From assembly GCA_964036275.1 (NCBI GenBank), contig OZ038433.1:30053485-30117484 (forward strand): 64,000 bases of DNA. Reading direction: 5' to 3'. The translations under genes were made by a program, and so were the position numbers. The DNA is from Litoditis marina. Lineage: Eukaryota; Nematoda; Chromadorea; Rhabditida; Rhabditidae. The stretch's first letter is position 1; each line of letters starts with the position of its first letter. Positions 48,160 to 58,400 of the stretch are shown piece by piece. Below the pieces are notes generated by a model. It saw only the letters and a list, made by a program, of their open reading frames with translations, was not told where the DNA came from and searched no databases.

Positions 48160-49558
48160 TTAAAAACGTTGCGGGATTTTTACTATTTCTGACTGTTTTG
48201 TCCATTTTTTGTCCCCAGGTGTCCACTGATAACTCAAATCATCAAGTTAAAGGGTACGGTCCCTTTAAGCTAAACGTATGTGCGTGCGTAACTTCGCGTA
48301 ACTTGCGTAACCCCGTGCGTAACTTTCTAATGGACCTCGCGCATCGAGCGATCAAGCTTGATCATTGGAAAAATTCTCACGAGCTATCTCGCCCGTTTCT
48401 GCGAGATATTTAAATAGAATAGAATAGATTTATTCAACATGTGACTTTCCACATTTTGAAATGTGGCATTCCAATTGTTGGATAAAAGAAGGAATAAATA
48501 GATGGAAAGAATGGTATCCCTGTTACGCGCTTGTAGTTGTTACGCGCTTGTAGACAGATGAATGCAATTAGCAGTGTAGTACGATTGAACCGTGAGATCG
48601 TGCAGGTTTTGGGAATTGAGCATTGATTTTTTGATAAAATTACATATTTTCATTCATATGTGTCAGAGACACTTTGAGATTTGTGAGATCACAATGTGCG
48701 GACATTGAAATTTATTGTAATGAGAAGAAAGTATATGTAGTTGAAAATCGAACGATCGGAATTGAAAACGCAAAAAATATAGAGGAGCGCAAAGTTACAT
48801 TTCCGTTGTTAAAACAGGAGAACAGTACGATTTTTGGTCGTAAATTTTGCAGTTGACTCTGATGAAAGTTGTTCAGAACTTGAAGTAAATCAACCCCGAC
48901 ATTTAATTCCTCAGCAAAACATGGGCGATTTTTTCGTTTTTTTATGTTAGAGAGTATCACATTTGTTTTCCACAAGCGATACTATGTAAGATTCGCCGTT
49001 CTCAGAGCATGAACTATGTATGTACCGATGTGTTTTTAGTTCGATCCATTTTCTGTCGTGTCTTGTAAATTTGAACGTGTATCGAAATAAACTTTCACAT
49101 AAGTTTTTGCACTTTCTATACGTGCTTTTCTGAATATATAGAGTTAGTGAAATTTCCATTTGTAGTGTAGCTTACTCATTCCAAATGTAGCAACAACATT
49201 GTTTTACCGATATTAAGTCCGTGTTTTATGACTAATCATAGAAAATTGTCGTTTTGCATTCATGGGAAAACTCTTCATCCCGATGTCGCAAAAAATTGCA
49301 CTGTGTTTGGCCGATGAAATGGGGAGATATTCAACGTGAACACGTGAAACGACGTGTAGAATGTTGTGTACTTCTGACCATTGGGCTCTCTCACGTGAAT
49401 GTGAGTAATGAATGAGACTCGGCGCTCACGAATCATGTTTGACGAGTAACCATCAGAATAGACGAAATTTCCATATGATTAGGTTGATGTGCTCAGTAAG
49501 AGATGTACTCAAAACCGTTTCGACCCTGATTCAAGACGGTTTTGGGTTTTCTCAGAGG

Positions 49559-49852
49559 GTTGGGTCATCATCAGTTGAACCCCTCTGAGAAAATGAAAAC
49601 AGGACGAAAAGACTTACTGACCGTCTTCTAGCGGAGAATTAAGAGAAATAAACATTGCTCTAACTTCATTGCACATTTCATTGCACCATTTAACATGGTA
49701 AGGTGGAAACACGTATACCAGCTTTCGAGCTTGAAATGTGCAATGAAGTTAGAGCAATGTTCATTTCTCTCAATTCTCCGCTAGAAGACGATCAGTAAGT
49801 CTTTTCGTCCTGTTTTCATTTTCTCAGAGGGGTTCAACTGATGATGACCCAA
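49559..49852. repeat. Long fold-back, arms about 125 bp
   Basis: Left arm about 49560-49685 (starts TGGGTCATCATCAGTTGAAC) and right arm about 49728-49852 (ends GTTCAACTGATGATGACCCA) are nearly identical complements, with a 40-bp loop. A transcript would form a long double-stranded stem. Confidence 0.85.
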
Positions 49853-50326
49853 CTGTTTCGTTGCACAAATATTTGAAAGTACAACCATTTCTATGTCTTC
49901 GAAGGAGATGTAGTAGAGCTGTTACACGGCGTTTAACAAATAGCATTCAGTTTCTGTGAAGTCACCGACCGCCGAATTTTAAATGCAGTTTAAAGGACCG
50001 CGTCCAATGGAGCACGATTTCATAGCGCCGCAAAGTTATAATTTACCTGATTTCAATTGACGATCATTATTCTATATAATTCTTTTCTCTATTAAACGAG
50101 AATAATTTTACGCTTCCTTTTTACGTATATACCATAACAGTTATATAAAATACATAGATATTACCTATTATAAAAAATTTAATTTATGCACCAAATCCGC
50201 ACCAGCGCTAAGCACGCGAAACACGTCAGCGATGGGCGCTTTCCCGCAAAAAATCGCGTTTGAAAATTTCGAAACTCTGCCGACGCACGTGAGGCAACCC
50301 ATTACAAGAATTTAGCCGAGTTTTAA

Positions 50327-50474
50327 CGCCGTGGTAAAAGTCGAACTCGGAACTCGAAAACTTGAAATTTCTCAAAACTCGAAAACTCGAAATTTTCCAA
50401 AACACGAAAACTCGAAAACTCGAAATCTCGATTTTTCGCCAAACTCGCAATTTTGAACTCGATTAACAACCCTA
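50327..50474. mobile_element. hAT-like satellite-bodied element, CTCGAAA type, 5' end degraded
   Basis: Right end CTCGATTAACAACCCTA is intact and the body is ACTCGAAA repeats. The left end (GTGGTAAAAGTCGAACTCG) is a mutated version of GGTTGTTAAAGTCGAACTCG. It lies directly upstream of the duplicated block belonging to copy E. Confidence 0.65.
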
Positions 50475-50739
50475 AGACGTAGTCGGTGTTTGTTCGAAGG
50501 AAATAGTTGTAGTCTCAGTCCGTTCCTTAGGAACGACAGTGTCAGATGATTTTTTGTACAAAGAAATCGTAGTTATTGTTCGATAACAGTCCCACCCACT
50601 CTGGCAGTGTCTCGACTAAAACAGTCAAGTAAGTTGTTTCATTTTGTGGTATCTCGTTTTTTGCGGTTACAAATCATGAAAAATATGTCCATTTTCATCC
50701 TGCAGCGATTAGAAAGATAGATGATAAACTACTACTCGC

Positions 50740-50760
50740 CCCCCCCCCCCCCCCCCCCCA
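50740..50760. repeat. Poly-C tract
   Basis: About 20 C residues in a row, in the upstream region of the gutted copy E. Similar homopolymers: poly-G at 2632-2645 and about 27137. Length is likely unreliable in assemblies. Confidence 0.85.
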
Positions 50761-51222
50761 CCCTGTAGTACGTTTTTGTAGTAAATAAGTTGTTCTCGTT
50801 CATGATTATTCGTTTTCATCTTGCTGCGCTTTGGGGAGTAGATGGTATACTACTGTCCGTTACTACTTGTAGTCATGTTACGTAACTTGTATATAGAAAA
50901 AATTGGAACATCAAAAAAAACGTTCGTGGCTATGCAAACAATCACAATTTAGTTCTGGAATGTACAAATGAGGGGAATCAATTGACCTGCGAGATAGTTC
51001 ATGAAACTTTTTCTAATAATAACATGTTGAAGCATACGAGCTGTGAGGCATCCAGTGAACTTCGCTAGCGAGTTTACTTATAAGCTAATTCTTTTTTGAG
51101 ATAGTTCGTGAAAAATATTTTTAGAGATCGATATTTTTAAGGGTTAGCGCTGCTGCCAATGAGTGCCATGTCGTGCGTCAACGAGTCTGGCCCGATGCCA
51201 CCATTTTTCCATTGCAGTTTAA

Positions 51223-51474
51223 AGGGGGGCTGCAATGAATATTCAAATAAAAGGTCGAACTCAGACAGTTCGATATATGTCCTTTTCATACTAAAATGTC
51301 CAATTCAAAACTCGATTTTCAAAGTTTCACTAATTTTTTGCTTACTGTCAGAGACGCAGAGGATGATTTGGAGTGGATGAATATTGATTGCGCGCACTTC
51401 TCTGACTCTCGTGCCTTTTCGGCTAACGCCGTTAGCCAACTCCGGCATTCAATGCAGCCCCCCTTTAAAGGACC
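51223..51474. mobile_element. TTAA-flanked MITE (AGGGGGGCTGCA family) nested in another MITE
   Basis: Ends AGGGGGGCTGCAATGAAT and ATTCAATGCAGCCCCCCT, flanked by TTAA on both sides. The outer flanks (ATTGCAGT before, AGGACCGTTG after) rejoin to TTGCAGTTTAAAGGACCG, the central motif of the TTAA-flanked element at 59888-60003. It therefore inserted at that element's internal TTAA. Confidence 0.8.
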
Positions 51475-52079
51475 GTTGACTTGGGTTTAGTCCACATAAT
51501 CGTCCTGCTTTGAGAGCCCTTCTTGGATCTAAAAATTACCTAATCGCGCGCAGCGCGAAGCGCTGTGCGAGATTTGTTTTTGGTCCGGCTAATGCGCGCT
51601 TTCATTTTTTTAGTTCACTCTCAAAAAGGTCCAATTGTGCAAATCAGAACATTTTATGATTTGCTGATTTTCTATGGCACATTTACAAACTATGTTCGAA
51701 ATTTGAACGAAATTGATTGAGTTTGAGCCGAGTTATGACGTTATGCGCTTCATGCAGACCGCCAACTTCCGCCGTGTATCTGTGTGTGTGCGCACTCCTG
51801 GGATATTTTTATGTGTGAACCGATTTGACTGAAAATTCGGGAAACGATAGATACCCCACTGAAACTCTGGGGGCGCAAACTTTTTTTCGAAAAAAATTAT
51901 TTTTTATCAAGTTATAGGTCTTTGAAAATGTCTCTGCGTCTCTTCATTTCGTGCACTCTCTCGCCCTCTCTGTCGGGGTAAATCAAATTGCGTTATAACT
52001 CAGCTCAGTCCTAACCAATTCAAATAAAATTTGAAGTATGATACCACGACATGAACTGACATCGATTTAGATGTAAATC

Positions 52080-52830
52080 TTCTAGTGATGACGTCATCGA
52101 GGATTCTGGAGCTCGGATGACGTCATTTTTGAAAAGTGCAAAGTTGACGTCACATATATTTTTAAATGATGGTAATATCTTAGAAAGGGTCAATTAACGG
52201 TGAAACTCGATCTGAGAGTGACGTATTAAGGGATTCTGGAGACCAGATGACGTCATTTTTGAAAAGTGCAAAGTTGACGTCACATATATTTTCAAATGCT
52301 GAAAATGTCTTAGAAAGGGTCAATTAACGGTGAAACTCAATCTAAGAGTGACGTATTCTGGAATTCTGGAGACCAGATGACGTCATTTTTGAAAAGTGCA
52401 AAGTTGACGTCACATATATTTTCAAATGCTGAAAATGTCTTAGAAAGGGTCAATTAACGGTGAAACTCAATCTAAGAGTGACGTATTCTGGAATTCTAGA
52501 GACCAGATGACGTCATTTTTGAAAAGTGCAAAGTTGACGTCACATATATTTTCAAATGCTGAAAATATCTCAAAAATGGTATAGTAACGATAAAACTTTA
52601 TCTAATTATGACTTATTCTGGAAATCAGAAGGCCAGATGACGTCAACTTTTAAAAAAATTGACGTGAAATATGTTTTCGAATGCTGGAATATGTTTTCGA
52701 AAGTTTCTTAAAAATGGTCAATTCACGATGAAACTTCATTCAAACATGACGTATTCTGGGATTCTGAAGGGTAGATGAAGTAAGTTTCTAGAACTGCAAT
52801 GTTGACGTCATATTTTTTTTCCGAATGATG
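52080..52830. repeat. 130-bp tandem repeat array with TGACGTCA cores
   Basis: ATGACGTCATTTTTGAAAAG recurs at 52119, 52249, 52379 and 52509, exactly 130 bp apart, with diverged units at about 52639 and 52790. Each unit also has GTTGACGTCACATATATTTT and GGTCAATTAACGGTGAAACT. Central units are nearly identical and outer ones diverged, as expected for a unit array homogenised by unequal exchange. The TGACGTCA palindrome equals the CREB/ATF consensus site. Confidence 0.9.
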
Positions 52831-52924
52831 GTAATACTTGACAAGTGGTTCATTAAGAAAACAATTTTATCTGCACCGTACAGGTCAAACCACATACCTA
52901 CGGCATGTATACAAAAAGAGAAAA

Positions 52925-53450
52925 ATTCATGAAAAAGTGGGGGCCCAACGACTGTGAGATTTGTCTTCTACTGTGCGCCCCTTAGACAACTACTCTCAAA
53001 TGGAACAGCTGCTACAAAAACCGAAAAATACTAATATACTCAAGTATAACTGTTCATTACAAACATACAAAAGTCGTAAAATATTTTCTCAAACCTGTAA
53101 ACTAGAATCTACAAATCACAGATGTTAACTCAACGTACTCAATTATAGAGTTCCTGGTTTTGTACACAACGGTTGGCATTTTTTTGTCATTACTTCAATT
53201 CTAGGTGCTATAACGTTTGTCATATTATTCAAAAGTTGTTCTCTCTTTCGCAGCTGTGACTTGTAGATTCTAGTTTACAGGTTTGAGAAAATATTTTACG
53301 ACTTTTGTATGTTTGTAATGAACAGTTATACTTGAGTATATTAGTATTTTTCGGTTTTTGTAGCAGCTGTTCCATTTGAGAGTAGTTGTCTAAGGGGCGC
53401 ACAGTAGAAGACAAATCTCACAGTCGTTGGGCCCCCACTTTTTCATGAAT
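52925..53450. repeat. 525-bp fold-back with ~190-bp near-perfect arms
   Basis: Arms 52925-53115 and 53261-53450 are almost exact complements (outer ends ATTCATGAAAAAGTGGGGGC and GCCCCCACTTTTTCATGAAT), separated by a 145-bp loop. Both arms give mirror-image open frames, so no gene is called. The right end abuts the 3' flank of gutted copy E. Confidence 0.9.
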
Positions 53451-53842
53451 AACACGTGCATTAGCAACCCAGTGCCTGGTAATTCCCGTTAAAAAAATTG
53501 GTGGAAGAAGATGACATAGAGTAAATTTCACACATTAGACGATAACAAAATATTTTTCTGATCTTCTTTTCTTATTCGAGCCGCCAATTCTGCGGAACCT
53601 CGATCATATGTCATCCTGCATACTGCAAATTGAGATTAACATTATGCTGAAATGACATCCATTAGTCATTGTTTTCGTGAACCGTTGTGTGAACAAATGT
53701 ATTGTTCTACTTTTGTTGCACACTAATTCAACCTAGTATTGATCAATTTTCGTCGAAATTGGTGAAACCGAACAGAACTCACACATTTACTGGTCTCCCA
53801 CTTTATATCTTTGCGGTTGGTATTTATCGTAGAAATAAATAA

Positions 53843-54100
53843 ATGTTCATGCACCCGTTCAATCGGAAACGGGTGCGAGGTCGTCCGTCGGTCCGATGGC
53901 GTGATGATCTCGTTGAAGCAGTTCGCAGTTATAATCGAACTGTGAGAAGAGGACGAGTTCGGCCACCCAATGTCCGTGGCGAAGAAATTTTCCGAGTGTG
54001 CAGAGATAAACACATCTGGAGGGCAGTCAAGGAACACCATTTCGAAACGATAAGAAGTGAACTAAATAAATCTTGAATCTTGAAAATCATGCACAAGGTG
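53843..54100 (+). mobile_element. 3' end of an RTE-like non-LTR retrotransposon
   Basis: The 77-aa frame 53843-54076 carries RVRGRPSVRWRDDLVEAV and later VCRDKHIWRAVKEHH, the R.RGRP..RW.DD and DR..W motifs that end RTE-type reverse transcriptase polyproteins. It is followed by AATCTTGAATCTTGAA, the kind of short tandem tail RTE elements leave. All upstream domains are missing: a typical 5'-truncated insertion. Confidence 0.65.
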
Positions 54101-54164
54101 AAGAAGGTATCATGTGTGATGGAGACATTCAGCAGTAGTATAGGATCCTCTGACTCATGTGTGG

Positions 54165-54945
54165 GTGCCAAATTTATAAATTTTTGTCTCTCACCGGAAT
54201 CGAACCTGCGAGCAACTTTCGTGACAGGGCGCTAACCACTGCGCTATTAGTGGACATACCCGGTAAGCTTTGGAATCGAAGACATATGTGCGTACACAGC
54301 GGAAAGTGAGATATACAGTACCCTCCCGCATTTTCGTTGGTGACGACTTTATCCTCCAGTCACTGCCTAAAACTGGGGGATCTAAGCCGTTTAGGAGACT
54401 GTTGTGTGAGCCGATTGGTGCACATCAGCAATTTGATAATGACTTAGGTGTGAGCTAACTGGGGGATATGAGCCAGGGGGGTCCATACACTACTAAAGTT
54501 CCAGTCATTCCCACTGAGACTTGGCAGCGTGCCAATGAATTCACCACTTTTAAGTTTCTGAAAAGATCAAATCTCTGTTAGCTATTGTTCAGTTTCATAA
54601 GAACATGTCTTCAGAATACTAATTTTTTCTCCGAGAAATAGGCATTCAAAAATGTTGGCACGATGCCAACGGTTCTCAGTGGGAATGAAACGAACTATAA
54701 AAGGACCATTTCCGTTTATATTTTGCATTTCTAACTCCCCCTCCCCTTCTCCTTTCAGGTTTACTTTCAGATATAGTTGTCGCCAACGAAAGCGAGGGAC
54801 TGTATATCTCAATTTTAGCTGTGTACGGACACATGTCTCCGATTCGCAGTTTGGTTAAGTAAGTGCTTCGTAGGGGGTTAGCACCCAGCTACTAAAGTTC
54901 TGCTCGCAGGTTCGATTCCGAAAAGAGACAAAAATCTGTAAATTT
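54165..54945. mobile_element. tRNA-derived SINE-like elements flanking a MITE
   Basis: Inverted copy at 54165-54350 reads on the minus strand TAGCGCAGTGGTTAGCGCCC (A box) and GCAGGTTCGATTCCGGTGAG (B box) about 55 bp apart. Forward copy at about 54770-54945 has B box GGTTCGATTCC at 54909-54919. Shared leader GGGACTGTATATCTCA / GGGTACTGTATATCTCA. Between them lies the second ATAGTTCC-type MITE (about 54495-54698). The spacing is plausible for tRNA genes, but flanks do not form an acceptor stem, so I call SINE-like repeats. Confidence 0.6.
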
Positions 54946-55129
54946 GGGACCCCATTTAACCACGATACACTGAAGAAGTATCCCTATGAGTGGATCTAAA
55001 TTCGAAATTCTCAAAAGCAACTGAAATAACGTATAAAGTTTTTCTGTCATGTTTGCCGTTGCTCATAACCATATTGTATCCTCCCTATTGTATGGTTGCA
55101 TGAATATTGGAAAGTACAAACATTCTATT

Positions 55130-55285
55130 TCTCAACCATACGTCGTTCGTTATTTGACGAAGTTGTAGTCAAAGTACTAGTCGGTTTCTTAGTAACCACG
55201 TAGTCAGGCACTGAGAAAACATAGTTTATTTCGAAAACAGTTTCTTGTACGCTGGCAGTGTTACTGACGAAGCTCTGTCCTGGAA
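55130..55285 (+). promoter_or_regulatory. Duplicated block upstream of Srg-type copy D
   Basis: Counterpart of 35276-35470 (TTGTAGTCAAAGTACTAGTC, TTCTTAGTAACCACG, GGCACTGAGAAAAC). It lies 190-350 bp before the copy D start. Regulatory role is inferred only. Confidence 0.45.
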
Positions 55286-55476
55286 AATTTGAAAAGGAAA
55301 AGTAAGTTGGTATCTTCTGTATTCATCCATTTTTGTTTCACATGAAATGTTCCCTCTTCCCGATGTATCGAACTACGAATTGCGTTTTCTAACCTTCCAT
55401 AGTTATATGAAATATTACCCTGCTTTGGACGTAGCCCAGTTTTGGAAAAGCAAACTTCACAAGTTCTGGTCGCAGA

Positions 55477-58400
55477 ATGCCTGCTAGGTCCTGCTTCAAT
55501 GAGTCTGGCCCGATGCCACCACCGCCGCCGCTGCCGTTCAGTCAGATAGCCCTCATGACCTACTCATGGACCTCCTTCATACTCTACGCAATATTAATAG
55601 TTAACAGTATGGTCAAGAAGGACACAATGTTCCGCTCTTCCTTCTTCAAAATAGTCAGATGCAATGTGAGTTCATTTATTTATTCATTTGATTTAAACAG
55701 ACGATGAATTAAGCAGGGGCGTATGCAGCGTCCGGGCGTAGGAATGGTTCACAAACCATACCGCTGAACAGATTCATTCTAATGTTCAGTTGAATTTTCA
55801 GTATACACTTTCTGATTGAACCAACCCTCCCAATTACCAAGCTGCGTTCTTGACCGCATCAAACCGAGTCAAGACTCAACTATCGAATGGGGTCAGAGCT
55901 GAGAGTATGAAAGAGCTACTCAAAAAGACATGCCTCACTCAATCCTCACATGCTGCATATAATCACACGTTTCAGCTCGTTTTAGCACCCCAGGCGGTGT
56001 AAGGTATCCCGGGGGTACCTGAATTAGCATTTAATCTTGCCCTCATTGAATCTGGTTGACAGAGCTTACGTGTATAATAGGATAGATTACTTCGAGCGGC
56101 ACTCACGTGCCGACGCCGCGCGTCACGTTATGAACAGTAGAACATGCACATATACCCTATTTCTGACATCGGGCGCAGCGCGGAGCGCTGCGCAGATGAG
56201 TTTTGGTTCAGAGGTCTGCAGACATTCCAAAACAGTTTATTACCATTCGACCATTTTCCTATATATTTGCATGAATCACTGGAGGGCAACACGTCTACAA
56301 GACACTGAGTTTACGTTCCAAGTAAAATTAATTGGAGGAGTTAGAGGACCGAACGTCTCGCAAAAATGGCTTCCATGCTCAAAGGCGGCGGCGGCGACAA
56401 AAGTGTCCGTCTCCTCAAATCTCGGCATAGTTTCGCTCAAAACTATCTCATTCCGAAGACTCTTACATTGTTGGAAAGCTATGAAAGAGTTGAGGTATAC
56501 GTATTTTCCAGGTATGTCTGAAATTCGAATATAACCTGTGATAGGGCCAAAAATAGTCTCGCGAAAAATCATGAATAGCTCGGTTTCGTGAAAATAAGAA
56601 TGAAAGAAGAGTTTAACGTGTAGTAGAAAGACCTTTATCCAATGAAGACCTAATGACAGGCGGGTACATTTCGGTTTTCACTCCTATTCACATGTCTGAA
56701 TGGAAACTTGGATAAAAGCTCTATTCACGGACGGCGAACGAAGGTTCGATTCCTCTTATTTGGAGCACAAAAATTGCTCTCATTTGAACGAAGTTATAAC
56801 TACGCCAATCGTTTTGAACTACGGCGCCGTTAAAAACTCCAATAGAACCTCATAACATTCCTCGTTTAGCTCATTGTTCATAAAATATCACTATTATTGA
56901 AAGTGACCGTTACTTCGTAACTATAGAAAAAGAGTTCAATTAGTATAAAAAACGGATGTAAAGAATGTGAAAATTAGTTTTGGATGAAAAGTGTGCAAGA
57001 AATATGAAAGAAGTTCAATAAAAATATTTTGAGGAAAAGGCTAATCTCGCTTTTGTTGAAAAAAAAACAGAGTGTAAGCTAAATCATTGTGAGTCGCAGT
57101 CAGAAGTTTTCTTTTCGGTAACAAAAAACTCGGTATCCATTTTTTTTCTGAAGATTCAAATTGAGCGAGATTAGCCTTTTCCTCAAAATATTTATATTGG
57201 ACTTCTTTCATATTTCTTGCACACTTTTCATCCAAAACTAATCTTAATTTTCTTTACATCCGTTTTTTATACAAATTCATTGTTGGTTTCTGGTCTCCTT
57301 TATAAGTGGGGAATTCGCGCCAACTTCATCAGCTCGAGCCATTTTGGAAAGAAAATCCTTAACTTTTCTAACAATTTACAGGCAGTGGCCGATTTTGTTA
57401 CCCTTGTCAACCTTGAAATTGTGCGAGCCCGCAGATATCGATTATTCCCAATTTTCACCAACAACATGCCTCAAATATTCATCAAATCGTCCTATCTTGT
57501 CACTCGCTATCTCGCTTTAGTGATGTACATCAGCTACATTCTATTCGCGCTCAATCGTTTCACTGCATTTTATTTCCCGATCCGACACAAAACGGTATTT
57601 TAAACACACCATTTCCACATCAATGACTCCAATCTTTGACTAGAAAAGATACTCTCTGTAGTAGTGGAATTTTTTTAAATGGTTACTACTTAATGTATCT
57701 TGAATAACTCCGAGCGATTTTTTTGTGCAGCCCGGTATTGCATTAACCACTCTCGTTTCCCATTTGGTAGCCCCGGATTTTCCCCCCGAAAGACATTAGG
57801 AAAAGGGGTGACAAACAGGTTAAATGGATAACACGGTTAATCGTTACCGGATATGGCTAACGAAATACCCGGTTCCATGTGGAATTGGTCATATTCGTCA
57901 TTTTTCCGGTGTGGAAAAACAGAACCGTTCTCCTGGGGACCATGGCAGTTTGGTGTTCCGCGTTTCTGCTCACTCTGCCTATATCTCTGATCGAATTACT
58001 GGGCGCGGACGTGACGATGTGTATTCATCCGAACGGACTCCTAAACTTTCTGCCCGGACCCAACTTCTTCGTACGTTCCACATAAACATTAATTTCGAGT
58101 AAAACCGAGGATGAACAGACATGAAAAATGGTGGAAAACAACCGCCTAAAATGGGCTAAATCCGGGAAAATACTGGAATTTCAGACTTGCTAGAAATGAA
58201 AAATGAAACCATAAAAATATGTCATGAACATCGTGAATTCACTAGAAAACCGTGTCCTCACCGCACATGAGGCTTGCAACCTGATTCGGTGTCGTTCAGT
58301 TCTCGAGTAGTTGATAGTAACCGAACCGCAAATCATTTATCTTACCAAAAGTGTTAGTCTCTCAAACTACAAGAACACCTTTTTCAGTGAGTTCGTACAT

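Larger units (their letters stand above)
45906..50472. other. Intergenic, dense mobile elements, no recognised gene
   Basis: Holds a TIR element (46155-46585), members of the GACGCAG repeat (46623-46890) and a related fragment (47038-47225), the Srh upstream block (47556-47662), a TTAA-flanked MITE (47957-48159) and a fold-back (49559-49852). The sequence CAGTAAGAGATGTACTCAAA occurs at about 46396 and 49494, marking another repeat family. Open frames here overlap these repeats and are not called. Confidence 0.5.
50473..53520 (+). pseudogene. Gutted third copy (E) of the Srg-type receptor
   Basis: Only edges of the gene survive. 50473-50635 matches the upstream block of copies C and D. 51159-51203 encodes MSAMSCVNESGPMPP, the N-terminus of those receptors, then loses the proline/TM1 sequence where a TTAA-flanked MITE pair sits. 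53451-53520 (AACACGTGCATTAGCAACCC) matches the flank beyond copy D (60678 onward). Between them the coding exons 2-6 are absent and the space holds a nested MITE, a 130-bp tandem array and a 525-bp fold-back. The layout implies deletion or replacement of the gene body after duplication. Confidence 0.7.

Noticed and set aside
52960..53420. Matching 61-codon open frames in opposite orientation
   Set aside because: Mirror images generated by the fold-back arms.
54190..54260. Candidate tRNA gene on the minus strand
   Set aside because: A and B boxes are present, but acceptor-stem pairing is lacking and the flanks match other SINE-like copies, so it is treated as a repeat.
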